From Hyphomonas sp. UBA5111 (GTDB lineage Bacteria; Pseudomonadota; Alphaproteobacteria; Caulobacterales; Hyphomonadaceae): 64,000 nucleotides of DNA. Below are positions 7,549-16,988 of the stretch, piece after piece (the first letter of the stretch is position 1; each line of letters begins with the position of its first letter). Below the pieces are notes generated by a model that saw only the letters and a list, made by a program, of their open reading frames with translations, searched no databases and had not been told where the DNA came from. The stretch lies in NCBI GenBank assembly GCA_002414505.1, contig DHZF01000157.1, positions 54,703 through 118,702 on the forward strand. Reading direction: 5' to 3'. Made by a program: the position numbers and the translations under genes.

Positions 7549-9147
7549 ATGCGTTCCAAACTCGCCGGACTGCTCATCGCGACAAGCAGCTTGATCGCGC
7601 CCGCCGCACTCGCAGACGTTTATAATCTGGAGATCGACCAGTTTGAACGGACGGTCGATGGCAAGACGCTGACCGGCGTCAGCATCAACGGGACGAGCCC
7701 TGGCCCTCTACTGCGACTGCGTGAAGGCGAAGACGTCACCATCAATGTCACCAATACACTCGATGTAGATACCTCGCTTCACTGGCATGGGATTATCCTG
7801 GACGCTGGTATGGATGGCGTTCCGGGGATAAGTTTTGACGGCATCGCGCCGGGCGAGACCTACACTTACAACTTCACCGCCAACCAGTCAGGCACCTACT
7901 GGTACCATGGACACTCTGCGCTGCAGGAACAGGAGGGCGTCTTCGCGCCCATCATAATCGAACCGGCACAGCCGGACCCCTTCGAGTATGATCGCGAGCA
8001 TGTGATCATTCTCGCCGACTGGCTGAACGACAGTCCCTACAAAGCGCTCGCCAATCTCAAGAAGCGCTCGAACTATTACAATTACAATCGCCGAACCGTT
8101 TTCGACCTCTGGCGTGATTGGACAAATGCTGATGGCGGCGAAAAGACCGACGTCATCCAGGAGCGACTGGCGTGGGGCCGGATGCGCATGGATCCAACCG
8201 ACATTGTCGACATTACCGGCTACTCGTTTCTGGTGAACGGTGAAACGCCTGAAGACAATTGGAGCGGTCTTTTCGAACCGGGCGAGAAAGTCCGTCTCCG
8301 GTTCATCAATGCTGCCGCCATGACCTATTTCGACGTCAAGATTCCGGGACTCAAAATGACAGTGGTCCAGGCCGATGGTCAGAACATCGAGCCAGTCTCT
8401 GTTGATGAGTTCCCGATCGCTATCGCTGAAACCTTCGACGTTATCGTCGAGCCTGAGGCGGGACAGTCATATACGATCTTCGCCGCTGCAAAGGACCGCT
8501 CAGGATATGCCCGCGGCACCCTCAGCGAGACACCCGGCGCCGAAGCAGCGATCCCGGAACTTGGGCCCCGGCCAGAGCTGACAATGGCAGCGATGGGCGA
8601 AGGCCATGCCAGCCACGGCGCGATGGCTGATGGTGAAGCTGCCGGCATGGATGAGATGACCATGGACATGAGTGGAGACGCCCATCGCGGACACGGCGAA
8701 ATGCCTGCGATGGAGCATGGAGAGAAAGTTCTCTCCTATGACGATCTTCGCGCACTTACCCCATATACGGATCGGCGCGCGCCAGACCGCGAGGTCGAGC
8801 TACGTCTCACCGGCAATATGGAACGATATTTCTGGTCGATTAATGACGTGAAGTTCGGTGACGCCGGCCCGCTTGAATTTAACTACGGCGAACGCGTTCG
8901 TATCACATTCAAGAACGAAACCATGATGGAGCACCCGATGCACCTGCATGGATTGTGGATGGATCTGGTGAATGGCGAGGGCGACATGGCCCCCCGCAAG
9001 CACACGATCACGATCCGGCCAGGTGAAACCATCTCCGCCGATGTAACCGTCGATGCCACCGGATCCTGGGCCTTCCACTGCCACATTCTCCAGCACGCCG
9101 CGACCGGCATGTTCCGGCAAGTCAATGTCATTGGCGGCGTTCAATAA
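7549..9147 (+). CDS. copA: Multicopper oxidase, CopA-type copper resistance protein
   Basis: 532 residues. A Sec-type signal (MRSKLAGLLIATSSLIAPAALA) leads to three cupredoxin domains. Copper ligands are visible as HWHG and WYHGH near the N-terminus and as HPMHLHG and HCHILQHAATGMF at the C-terminus (type 1, 2 and 3 sites). A Met/His-rich insert (about 365-425, MGEGHASHGAM and following) is typical of CopA/PcoA, which oxidise Cu(I) in the periplasm. Most CopA proteins carry a twin-arginine signal; none is visible here. The ATG at 7549 has AAGGAG upstream; an in-frame extension to 7426 lacks one. copB follows after 24 bp. Confidence 0.9.
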   Translation: MRSKLAGLLIATSSLIAPAALADVYNLEIDQFERTVDGKTLTGVSINGTSPGPLLRLREGEDVTINVTNTLDVDTSLHWHGIILDAGMDGVPGISFDGIAPGETYTYNFTANQSGTYWYHGHSALQEQEGVFAPIIIEPAQPDPFEYDREHVIILADWLNDSPYKALANLKKRSNYYNYNRRTVFDLWRDWTNADGGEKTDVIQERLAWGRMRMDPTDIVDITGYSFLVNGETPEDNWSGLFEPGEKVRLRFINAAAMTYFDVKIPGLKMTVVQADGQNIEPVSVDEFPIAIAETFDVIVEPEAGQSYTIFAAAKDRSGYARGTLSETPGAEAAIPELGPRPELTMAAMGEGHASHGAMADGEAAGMDEMTMDMSGDAHRGHGEMPAMEHGEKVLSYDDLRALTPYTDRRAPDREVELRLTGNMERYFWSINDVKFGDAGPLEFNYGERVRITFKNETMMEHPMHLHGLWMDLVNGEGDMAPRKHTITIRPGETISADVTVDATGSWAFHCHILQHAATGMFRQVNVIGGVQ

Positions 9148-9171
9148 CAAACACCCATAAGGACAAAACAG

Positions 9172-9867
9172 ATGAAACCCAAAATCCTGATAGCGGGTGC
9201 GCTCGCTATGGCGACCGCCCTGCCTGCCCTCGCAGCCGAAGGTGACCCGGTCTACAATTACACGCTGATCGAAGCCGATATTGCCGAGATTGATGATACA
9301 ACCGTCGGTGCCTTTGATGCCCAAGGCTGGGTCGGCGGCGATTATAATCGCTTTTGGTGGAAGACCGAAGGTGAGTTCGCCGATGGCGACTTCGAGGGCG
9401 CCGAGGTCCAAGCGCTGTATTCACGCTACATTTCAAAATTCTGGGATGCCCAGATTGGTGTGCGCTACGATCTTGAGCCTAAAGGCGAGACCTATGGCGT
9501 TATAGGACTGCAAGGACTTGCGCCCTACTTCTTCGAAGTTGATGCCGCCGCCTTTGTCTCTTCGAGTGGCGATGTCAGCGCCCGATTTGAAGCCACGGGC
9601 GAACTTTTATTCACGCAACGCCTGATCCTCGAACCCGGCATTGCGCTAGATTTCTATGCCGAAGACGATCCGTCCCGGCAGATTGGTTCGGGATTAGCGA
9701 CGGCGGAATATAGCGCTCAATTGCGCTATGAATTCACCCGTGAATTCGCACCTTATGTTGAGCTTGCCTATGAAGAAGCCTATGGCGACACCGCTGACTT
9801 TCAACGATTGGAAACCGGCAGCGCGGATGACACCGTTTTTAAAGTCGGCTTGCGAACCATGTTCTAG
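9172..9867 (+). CDS. copB: Outer-membrane copper resistance protein CopB
   Basis: 231 residues with a signal peptide (MKPKILIAGALAMATALPALA) and a mature part of alternating beta strands that ends in aromatic RTMF, as outer-membrane barrels do. Segments AQGWVGGDYNRFWWKTEGE and EAYGDT match the CopB/PcoB family, which works with CopA in copper resistance. The Met-rich N-terminal region of classical CopB is missing, as in many alphaproteobacterial members. Start has AAGGAC upstream. A strong hairpin follows about 70 bp after the stop. Confidence 0.88.
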   Translation: MKPKILIAGALAMATALPALAAEGDPVYNYTLIEADIAEIDDTTVGAFDAQGWVGGDYNRFWWKTEGEFADGDFEGAEVQALYSRYISKFWDAQIGVRYDLEPKGETYGVIGLQGLAPYFFEVDAAAFVSSSGDVSARFEATGELLFTQRLILEPGIALDFYAEDDPSRQIGSGLATAEYSAQLRYEFTREFAPYVELAYEEAYGDTADFQRLETGSADDTVFKVGLRTMF

Positions 9868-9933
9868 CAATTCTTAGGAGGCAGCGTTTCTATTGGCGAC
9901 TCCGGACCGGCAATCAATCAGCAGACGGAAGCT

Positions 9934-9961
9934 AAGGCCCGCATCGAAGGATGCGGGCCTT
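9934..9961 (+). terminator. Hairpin terminator after copB
   Basis: A perfect 12-bp stem, AAGGCCCGCATC with GATGCGGGCCTT, and a GAAG tetraloop. The T run after it is only two bases, but position and stability fit transcription termination of the copper operon. Confidence 0.7.
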
Positions 9962-10041
9962 GATCACTCCTAGCGGCGGCAATGGAGACATATAGTCTGG
10001 CTCGAATTCGGAAGATGACCATGAAAGATTGATGGTGCGCT

Positions 10042-10227
10042 GTGTCCGACCACTTACTCTGCCTATACACGGGTCGGCTCATCGACTGTAAGGCTCTGGC
10101 GCAATTCCAGAGACGGCAAAGCCCACCGATGATGAAGCACCTAATTTCCGCGGCACACTTCGATCTTCGACCCGTTTCTTTGGACGATGGCGATACTGTC
10201 TTCTACTACTCAAACGATGCTGAATGA
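10042..10227 (+). CDS. Small open frame, possible gene
   Basis: 61 codons starting with GTG at 10042. The sequence has no signal, membrane segment or motif I recognise, and no good ribosome-binding site is visible. The final part (HFDLRPVSLDDGD) has an ordinary soluble-protein composition. It sits alone between the copB terminator and the DUF3644 gene. It may be real or chance; reported for completeness. Confidence 0.22.
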   Translation: MSDHLLCLYTGRLIDCKALAQFQRRQSPPMMKHLISAAHFDLRPVSLDDGDTVFYYSNDAE

Positions 10228-10365
10228 GCATTTTTTCAGAGCGAACCCAGTCCCTACAATCGGGTCCACCCCGACGAGCGCCTTCAGAAACTGACTGGAC
10301 GTGATTGGTTTAAAGAATTCGCCTGGGCCATCAACAGATGGCCAAGAAGTGAATATCCGCGTCAA

Positions 10366-11568
10366 TTAGGACTTATTAAGCTTCACCGCTTTGATCTTGT
10401 TTCTCTTTTTTGGATCGGTCCACTCGCTAGCCAAAAGATCCACCCAGTCTTGCGAGTATGAATAGTCTTTATGGAGCGAATGGTAGGTACAAAATTTGCC
10501 GTTCACTTGCTTAGACTCAGGTTTGAAATTACGCGGCCGCACTTTGTGAAAACGCCATGCCTGAGTGTGATTGTGTGAAGTGAATTTCTCTTCTGTGCGT
10601 TCGTCCACGAGCTTTGTGACATCCGATGCCCGAAACGGGTGGGACTTGCCGGCGTCTTTGTACTTCACCAAAATGTTTTCGATGGCTTCAGCCTCGGGGG
10701 TGTCAGGTAATACGAACCGAATGTGGGCTTTGCTCTTCGAGGTAGACGTAAGCGTATAAACTACGCCAAACTGGTAGTGAAGATCTGCGATTTGCTCGTC
10801 GGTCATTCCCTCTGCCAGCTGCGCGTCAACAGCTTTGATCTTCTTGGGCAATTGATGGGACTGTACAGAACCGAGTTGGCCAATCTCCATTCGAGCAAAT
10901 TGAAGAGCAAGTGAAAGCTCACTTGATAGTGAGAGCCTGTCCCCAAAGAGCTCGCAGATGGTTCGATCAAAGTTCAAACAACAGGCTTGATAGAGAGCAT
11001 GCCAATCTGGATCTACCCCACCCAGCAAATGATGCTCGACTTTGTCTCGAATGAGTTTCAGTGCGCGCAGGTTGTTCTTTGTCCCTTCCGAGACCGGGCA
11101 ATCAGGACGCTCTAGCATCGCGGTCAATGAAAGTGATTGACCGTCAGAGTTGTAGATGGAGACTTTGGTGCGCTCATAATGCTGATGTAACAGGTACGTC
11201 CACGCAATATTCGCGAGAACTGAAAACACTTCAGTTTTGAAATTTACGCCAGGACTGTTGAACGTCTGCACAGCAAGTATCATAGCCTCGCGCGCGCGAA
11301 CCAATCGTTCGTCATCGTATAGATTCAATCCGGTTTTAGGATCTATCGCTGCCTTCTTTGCGATGTAGAGATTGGTTTCTTTTTCGCTGGCGCATTTTTG
11401 GCCCTCGTTCTTTTTTACCTCAGTGATCCGCGCACTGTTTATAGTGGCTGTACGGCCCTGATTGATCAGGTCTTGGATGTCCTGGTTTCGCCATCCGCGT
11501 TGAAGCAACGCCTTAGCGACACGCTTTTCAGGCGCGGCCAATGAGCCTTGTTTTGATCGCTTAGCCAT
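10366..11568 (-). CDS. DUF3644-domain protein
   Basis: 400 residues. An N-terminal helix-turn-helix-like part (about 15-60: VAKALLQRGWRNQDIQDLIN) is followed by the DUF3644 core (FNSPGVNFKTEVFSVLANIAWTYLLH, in pieces at about 98-125) and a C-terminal winged-helix-like end (FCTYHSLHKDYSYSQDWVDLL). Function is unknown; such genes are frequent in mobile and defence islands. The gene stands alone, is visibly richer in A+T than its neighbours, and has no operon partner, which suggests transfer. Plausible roles are nucleic-acid binding or a solitary defence function, but neither is shown by the sequence. Confidence 0.78.
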   Translation of the reverse strand: MAKRSKQGSLAAPEKRVAKALLQRGWRNQDIQDLINQGRTATINSARITEVKKNEGQKCASEKETNLYIAKKAAIDPKTGLNLYDDERLVRAREAMILAVQTFNSPGVNFKTEVFSVLANIAWTYLLHQHYERTKVSIYNSDGQSLSLTAMLERPDCPVSEGTKNNLRALKLIRDKVEHHLLGGVDPDWHALYQACCLNFDRTICELFGDRLSLSSELSLALQFARMEIGQLGSVQSHQLPKKIKAVDAQLAEGMTDEQIADLHYQFGVVYTLTSTSKSKAHIRFVLPDTPEAEAIENILVKYKDAGKSHPFRASDVTKLVDERTEEKFTSHNHTQAWRFHKVRPRNFKPESKQVNGKFCTYHSLHKDYSYSQDWVDLLASEWTDPKKRNKIKAVKLNKS

Positions 11569-11753
11569 TTCAAAAGACTAGCACAGATCTCTTAAGAGTT
11601 GATTTTTTGATTTTCTTCAACTCGTTCGAGATGCGGACGATTTGGCTAACTGAACTCAGACTGGCGCTAAATCGACAGGCAGCGATGAGCGCCCTAGTTA
11701 AAGCGTTTGGTGTGACTCCGCACCATTATCCGAAAACGAAGCGTGCCAGATCA

Positions 11754-13034
11754 TCAGAACTGATACACCGGCGCAAACCCGCCGCCGCTGGTGCGGAAGT
11801 TGGTCGTCTGTCCCTGATAAACGCGGGCAGCCAACAGCAGTGTTTTCCCGGCATAAGTGTAAAGCCGAACGTCATACTTCAGTGTTACCGGCTCTTGGTC
11901 GACAGTTACAGCGCGCACCGTCGGCGGGACCAGGGCTTGAGCAATATAATCCCCTTCCAGGATTGCCGACCAGACGCGTTTCGTCAGCTTGTCACCACGA
12001 TAAGCAGCACGGCTGCCAAAACCCGCGGCGGGTTTAAAGAAGTATCCTCGCCGCGTCGCCCAAAGCTCATCAGCGACGTCTTCGGTAACGCGCCGCGTAT
12101 CGGGGATCGCCGCAAGCACCTGTCGGTCTGCGTCATCCGCGCCAAACGATTTAAGCGAATCTGGATCGCTAAGCCAAATGAGGTTTCGTTTGTTGGCATA
12201 GAGCGCGTGGTGGCGCGGCGCCGGACTGATAACCACCGCCTCGTCGAGGAGCGCGGCGCGCAGATGTGCATGTCCTGGTTCGGACAGATCAAAATCCGTT
12301 AGCCGGTTATAGACCATGTCGATAGCTCTTCCACCGTGCGCAAGGACGCCGTTCTCATAGGTGAGCGCCTCGGGGTTAAGGATCAGGGTTTCGATGCCGT
12401 TGCGGGCCAACAAGTCTCTCGCGAGCACCATGTCCGGATAAAGATACTGCTCAGATGCGTCCTGATCGAGAATAGCCAACCTGCCCGGACGGCCCTCCCG
12501 TCCCGTTGCCTGCCACTCAGAGATAAAGCTTTCAACAAGGACTGCATCGATTGCGTCCGAATCCGCGAGACGCGCATCTCCGCAAGCCTCAGCTTGTTTT
12601 GCCGCGGCGCGCTGGAGCTCGCTGACGAGGAAGGCTCCACCAGCATTTGTATTTATCTCAATGAGTTTAGGTCCGTCTTCAGAGATATGAAAATCGTATC
12701 CCATGAATAGACCGCGCGCGCCGGTCTGAGCGCTGAAAATAATATCATTTGAGCGTGCCAGGGCGACGTCATGATAAGACGCGAGGGATGCCACCGCTTC
12801 AATTGCAGACACTTGCGCCTGCATCGCCCCCAGGTCCGACGGTGAAACAAAAACGGCCGTGGCTGCAAATAGATTTGGCCGCGCCGCCAGAAGCACCGAA
12901 AGCTCATCACTGCCAGCATGAGCCAAGATCGCTTCATCAAGATCGGCCCGACCAAGCGTCATGCAAAAGCAGGACTTGTTAAGAGAAATCAAATCACTTG
13001 CGCCAGGCAGTTCGCAGGTTTTATCGCACCGCAT
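11754..13034 (-). CDS. ATP-grasp-like protein of unknown substrate
   Basis: 426 residues. Two segments look like ATP-grasp ligase elements: GYDFHISEDGPKLIEINTNA (about 113-132), where the E-x-N pair could bind Mg-ATP, and YFFKPAAGFGSRAAYRGDKL (about 340-359), a glycine-rich lysine loop; the order is that of a permuted ATP-grasp. Such enzymes join an acid to an amine or thiol at ATP expense. Start is the ATG at 13034. It is divergent from the phosphoketolase-like gene, sharing a 193-bp spacer, and may be part of the same functional module. No substrate can be named. Confidence 0.6.
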   Translation of the reverse strand: MRCDKTCELPGASDLISLNKSCFCMTLGRADLDEAILAHAGSDELSVLLAARPNLFAATAVFVSPSDLGAMQAQVSAIEAVASLASYHDVALARSNDIIFSAQTGARGLFMGYDFHISEDGPKLIEINTNAGGAFLVSELQRAAAKQAEACGDARLADSDAIDAVLVESFISEWQATGREGRPGRLAILDQDASEQYLYPDMVLARDLLARNGIETLILNPEALTYENGVLAHGGRAIDMVYNRLTDFDLSEPGHAHLRAALLDEAVVISPAPRHHALYANKRNLIWLSDPDSLKSFGADDADRQVLAAIPDTRRVTEDVADELWATRRGYFFKPAAGFGSRAAYRGDKLTKRVWSAILEGDYIAQALVPPTVRAVTVDQEPVTLKYDVRLYTYAGKTLLLAARVYQGQTTNFRTSGGGFAPVYQF

Positions 13035-13227
13035 CAAAACCCCTCTCTGGGCGAGACTGAACCATCACACTTATCGTCTTTCTCCTGCTTATAGGCAGCG
13101 TTTCTGGACCGCGAAAGCCGGCCTGAATCCACGCAAATCTGATCGTGAGGGTTTGCCCGCCACGCGCCGTATCAAGACTGCTCACCTGATTTTTGATGCG
13201 CGAACTGGCAGGGGGATATCGACGATC

Positions 13228-15615
13228 ATGACAGAACAATGGACCAGCGGATATGGCGTGATCGTCCATGATACCGAGACGCAGCAGCGACTTCAGAGTA
13301 TCTTGCAGAACGCCGACCGCGGGCTTTTGGCGCTCACACAAACCGAGGCCGCAGACGTGTTCTCGGCGACGGACAGACTCGCGAATGCGGCAATGTGGCT
13401 CATCGCGCACATGTCATATGCACGTCGCGTCGACCTGTCTGGCGCACCCCTGAAGGCGGGGGATTTCAAACCCTCGCCAGAAGGCCATATGGGCGGATCG
13501 TTTAACATGGCGATCGCATTTGCAGGCTATCTCGCCGCCAATGCGTTGAGTGGCCATACCCGTGCTTGGACCCTTGGGCAGGGTCATTGCGTCGCTGCAA
13601 TTGAAGCCATCAACGCGCTCACAGGCGATGTCTCAGCCGCGCAGCAAGGACGCTATGATCGCAGTGAAGCAGGCCTTTCCCGGCTCGTCAGCGACTTTTA
13701 CGGCTATGCGATCACCCCCGATGGCCGCCCCGGCGTGCCGCTCGGTAGCCACGTCAGTCCGAATACAGCTGGCGGGTTGTCGGAAGGCGGATATCTTGGA
13801 TTCACCAGCCTGCAATATATCCACATGCCATTGCTGGGCGAGCGCCTTGTCGCCTTTCTGAGCGACGGCGCTTTCGAAGAGCAGCGCGGATCCGACTGGG
13901 CGCCGCGCTGGTGGCGCGCCAGCGATAGTGGTTTCGCCGTGCCTGCGATGGTGCTGAATGGCCGGCGGATCGAACAGCGTACCGAAATCAGTCAGGAAGG
14001 CGGACTTGATTGGTTAGTCAAGCATTTGACCTTAAGCGGGTTCGACCCAATCATTGTCGATGGCCATGATCCCCTCTCTTATGCATGGGGCATATTGGAA
14101 GCGGAGGCCCGGCTTTCAAAACTGAGCGATACGGACGGCCCCTACCCCGCGCGGCTGCCTTATCTGATTGCGCCCTGCATCAAGGGTTTTGGGTTTCCAG
14201 GGGCTGGGGGAAATAGCGCGCACAATCTCCCACTGGAAGGAAATCCGCGCACCAATAAGGGCGCACGCGTGCTCTTCAATGAAGGCGTACAAGCGCTCTA
14301 CACACCGCCTGACATGCTTGATGATGCGGTCCGGACCCTAAGCGTCCACAAAATACAAAACCGCATGTTGGAAAGTCAGAACGCCCTCGCCGTTCGCAAG
14401 GTTTCTGATCCCGTATTGCCTAGGTCAGACGCGCGTTCGCTCGGCCCCCCCCGCCCAAATTGCGCAATGGACGCGATCGATCAGTGTTTCACCGAAATTG
14501 TGCGCGCCAATCCGCATTTGCGGGTCCGCGTTGCAAACCCTGACGAGCTTCGCAGCAACCACATGCCGCTGACGCTCGAGATGCTCAAGCATCGGGTCAA
14601 TGCGCCTGAGCCCGGCACGCCTGAATCCAAAAATGGTCGCCTCATCACGGCGCTGAATGAAGAGGCTGTGATAGCTGCAGCCCTTGGCAATAAGGGCGGG
14701 CTGAATCTCGCAGTGAGCTACGAGGCCTTCGCCATGAAGATGCTCGGCGCGCTGCGCCAGGAGATTATCTTCGCGCGTCGACAGAAAGAACTCGGTCAAA
14801 TTCCGGGCTGGATCAGCGTCCCGCTAATTGCAACTTCGCATACTTGGGAAAATGCCAAGAATGAACAATCCCATCAGGACCCGACACTGCCCGAAGCGCT
14901 GCTCGGAGAAATGTCGGAGACCGCCCGGGTGATCTTCCCGGTGGACGCGGCCAGCGCTGCTGAAGCGCTGCGCAACATCTATCGTGGGCGCGGCGAAATC
15001 GCTTGCCTGGTGACACCGAAACGAGATGTCCCAAACCTTCTATCCGAAGAGGAAGCCGAACAGGCGCTGGAAAATGGAGCGCTTCATATCGCCGGTGACA
15101 TCATGGCAGCCGACATTCAATTGGTCGCGATCGGCGCTTATCAGGCGCACGAAGCCCTCGCCGCATTCCAGCGTCTCACTGAACGCGGCGTGCCATGCTG
15201 TGTCACCTTGATCCTTGAACCGGGCAGGTTCCGCATGGGACGCGACGCAATGGAGCAGGCTTTCACAGCGAGCGAAGACAGGCTTGAAGCCCTTTTCCCG
15301 CGCGGGCTGGCAAGAGTGCTGCTAACGCATACGCGGCCCGAACCGATGACGGGTGTGCTGAGACGACTGGATGGCGGGCCGGAACAATTGCGCGCGCTCG
15401 GCTACATTTCTCGCGGCGGAACATTTGATGTCGCAGGCATGCTGTTCGCCAATCGCTGCACCTGGGCTCATACTGTCGATGCCGCCATGGCGCTGCTGCC
15501 GAATAAACCTCTCGATCTCCTTTCGGAGGAGGAACGGCGCGCCATTGAGGGGCAAGGCGACCCATCCGCTCTCGTGCGCTCAAAACATGTCCTGCGCCGG
15601 AAGCACGCATCATGA
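13228..15615 (+). CDS. Phosphoketolase-family enzyme (divergent)
   Basis: 795 residues, the usual length of Xfp-type phosphoketolases, which use thiamine diphosphate to cut xylulose-5-P or fructose-6-P with phosphate to acetyl-P. N-terminal thiamine-site words are altered: GHMGGSFN and LGQGHC stand where canonical enzymes have HWGTTPG-like and PGHGGP motifs. The middle (YIHMPLLGERLVAFLSDGAF; EEQRGSDWAPRWW) and the C-terminal half keep the family pattern. Some database records call this divergent branch xylulose-5-phosphate 3-epimerase. The ATG at 13228 is chosen because it starts at the conserved region. Its stop overlaps the next ATG by 4 bp, so the run is translationally coupled. Confidence 0.75.
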   Translation: MTEQWTSGYGVIVHDTETQQRLQSILQNADRGLLALTQTEAADVFSATDRLANAAMWLIAHMSYARRVDLSGAPLKAGDFKPSPEGHMGGSFNMAIAFAGYLAANALSGHTRAWTLGQGHCVAAIEAINALTGDVSAAQQGRYDRSEAGLSRLVSDFYGYAITPDGRPGVPLGSHVSPNTAGGLSEGGYLGFTSLQYIHMPLLGERLVAFLSDGAFEEQRGSDWAPRWWRASDSGFAVPAMVLNGRRIEQRTEISQEGGLDWLVKHLTLSGFDPIIVDGHDPLSYAWGILEAEARLSKLSDTDGPYPARLPYLIAPCIKGFGFPGAGGNSAHNLPLEGNPRTNKGARVLFNEGVQALYTPPDMLDDAVRTLSVHKIQNRMLESQNALAVRKVSDPVLPRSDARSLGPPRPNCAMDAIDQCFTEIVRANPHLRVRVANPDELRSNHMPLTLEMLKHRVNAPEPGTPESKNGRLITALNEEAVIAAALGNKGGLNLAVSYEAFAMKMLGALRQEIIFARRQKELGQIPGWISVPLIATSHTWENAKNEQSHQDPTLPEALLGEMSETARVIFPVDAASAAEALRNIYRGRGEIACLVTPKRDVPNLLSEEEAEQALENGALHIAGDIMAADIQLVAIGAYQAHEALAAFQRLTERGVPCCVTLILEPGRFRMGRDAMEQAFTASEDRLEALFPRGLARVLLTHTRPEPMTGVLRRLDGGPEQLRALGYISRGGTFDVAGMLFANRCTWAHTVDAAMALLPNKPLDLLSEEERRAIEGQGDPSALVRSKHVLRRKHAS

Positions 15616-16988
15616 CCCTCACCCTGACCAGTCTTGGCGGGGCCGGAACCGTGACCGGTTCACGCCATCTTCTTGAATATGAAGGTCAGCGTATACTGAT
15701 CGATTGTGGTCTGTTCCAGGGATATAAGGCGTTGCGCGAGCGCGACTGGGCGCCCTTCCCGATTGATCCAAAATCCATCGACGCCATTGTCCTCACGCAC
15801 GCCCACATTGATCATAGTGGTTATCTGCCAAAACTGGTCAGAGAAGGTTATCGCGGTCCCGTTTATTGCTCGAGCGCGACCAAGGATCTTTGCGGAATCC
15901 TGCTGCGCGACAGCGCGTATATTTCAGAACGAGACGCCGAGCGGGCCAACCGCCTTCGCTACACCCGCCACAAACCGGCTCAGCCACTTTATACGATCGC
16001 CGACGCCGAAGCGGCGATTGAGCAGCTCACCCCCATCGACTTTCACCAGGACGTTCATCTCGCGATTGGGGCCGATATCTATTTACGCCGCGCTGGGCAT
16101 ATTCTTGGGGCATCGACCGTTGAAGTTCGTTGGGGCGGCAAAACCATTATCTTTTCTGGTGACCTTGGCCGCTATGACGACCCTTTCATGTTTGACCCTG
16201 AGCCGGTGCAAAATGCCGATTACGTCGTCATTGAGTCGACCTATGGAGATCGCACTCATCCGAAGCTCGATCCCATGGAACAGTTGGGTGACGTGATTGC
16301 ACGCACCGCCAGGCGCGGCGGGACAGTGGTTATTCCAGCCTTTGCGGTCGGGCGCGCTCAACTCATTCTCTACCATATCTGGATGCTCAAAAAAGCGGGC
16401 CGGCTCGAGAATGTCGCGATCTATCTCGACAGCCCAATGGCGATAAACGCAACTGAACTTCTCTGCACACACCTCGATGATCACAGATTTGCGCGGCAGG
16501 TTTGTGAAGAGACTTGCGCGATTGCGACTTATGCGCGTGACGTCGACGCTTCAAAAGCCATTACCAATGATCTGATGCCAAAGGTTGTGATCGCAGCGAG
16601 CGGTATGATCACAGGCGGCCGCGTTCTGCACCATATTCAGGCATTTGGTGGAGACCGGAAAAACACGATCCTGTTTGCTGGATATCAGGCCGGTGGCACG
16701 CGCGGAGACAAGATTCTCAAGGGCGCAAGCAAGGTCAAAATGTTCGGCCACGACGTTCATATCGGCGCCGAGATCGCCAGCCTGCCAGCTTTGTCAGCCC
16801 ATGCGGATGCCGACGAGCTGATCTCCTGGCTTGGCGGCTTTGAAAAGCGTCCGGCAAAAGCATTTATTGTTCACGGCGAACCCGATGCATCAGAGGCGCT
16901 AAGCACGCGAATGCAGGATGAGCTCGGCTGGCGCACTGATGTTGTTGCCATCGAGAAGGCCTATGAGCTTGGAGGCGGCGACGAATGA
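15612..16988 (+). CDS. MBL-fold beta-CASP hydrolase (RNA-processing type)
   Basis: 458 residues. The metallo-beta-lactamase motif THAHIDHSG (62-70) gives the two-zinc site; SGDLGR, STYGDR, PAFAVGR and SAHADADEL complete the beta-CASP/RMMBL pattern of CPSF73-like ribonucleases. The N-terminal LGGAGTVTGSRHLLE is typical of bacterial homologues once called RNA specificity factor. Its ATG overlaps the phosphoketolase stop (ATGA), and its own stop overlaps the next start in the same way. In this operon it is conserved next to nucleotide-salvage genes, so RNA breakdown feeding the phosphorylase is a reasonable idea. Confidence 0.85.
   Translation: MTLTLTSLGGAGTVTGSRHLLEYEGQRILIDCGLFQGYKALRERDWAPFPIDPKSIDAIVLTHAHIDHSGYLPKLVREGYRGPVYCSSATKDLCGILLRDSAYISERDAERANRLRYTRHKPAQPLYTIADAEAAIEQLTPIDFHQDVHLAIGADIYLRRAGHILGASTVEVRWGGKTIIFSGDLGRYDDPFMFDPEPVQNADYVVIESTYGDRTHPKLDPMEQLGDVIARTARRGGTVVIPAFAVGRAQLILYHIWMLKKAGRLENVAIYLDSPMAINATELLCTHLDDHRFARQVCEETCAIATYARDVDASKAITNDLMPKVVIAASGMITGGRVLHHIQAFGGDRKNTILFAGYQAGGTRGDKILKGASKVKMFGHDVHIGAEIASLPALSAHADADELISWLGGFEKRPAKAFIVHGEPDASEALSTRMQDELGWRTDVVAIEKAYELGGGDE

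Noticed and set aside
8522-8755. His/Arg-rich minus-strand frames opposite copA
   Set aside because: They are the antisense of the Met/His-rich insert of CopA; the plus-strand family motifs are intact.
11607-12302. Plus-strand open frame with FGVTPHHY resembling an AraC-type end
   Set aside because: Most of it is antisense to the ATP-grasp-like gene; only a short part is outside and has no supporting motif.
12976-12992. TTGTT...ATCAA as an FNR box
   Set aside because: The half-sites are seven bases apart instead of four, and the site lies within the ATP-grasp-like coding sequence.
12961-13227. In-frame N-terminal extension of the phosphoketolase-like gene
   Set aside because: Overlaps the start of the divergent ATP-grasp-like gene, has no ribosome-binding site and no family similarity; the enzyme begins normally at 13228.
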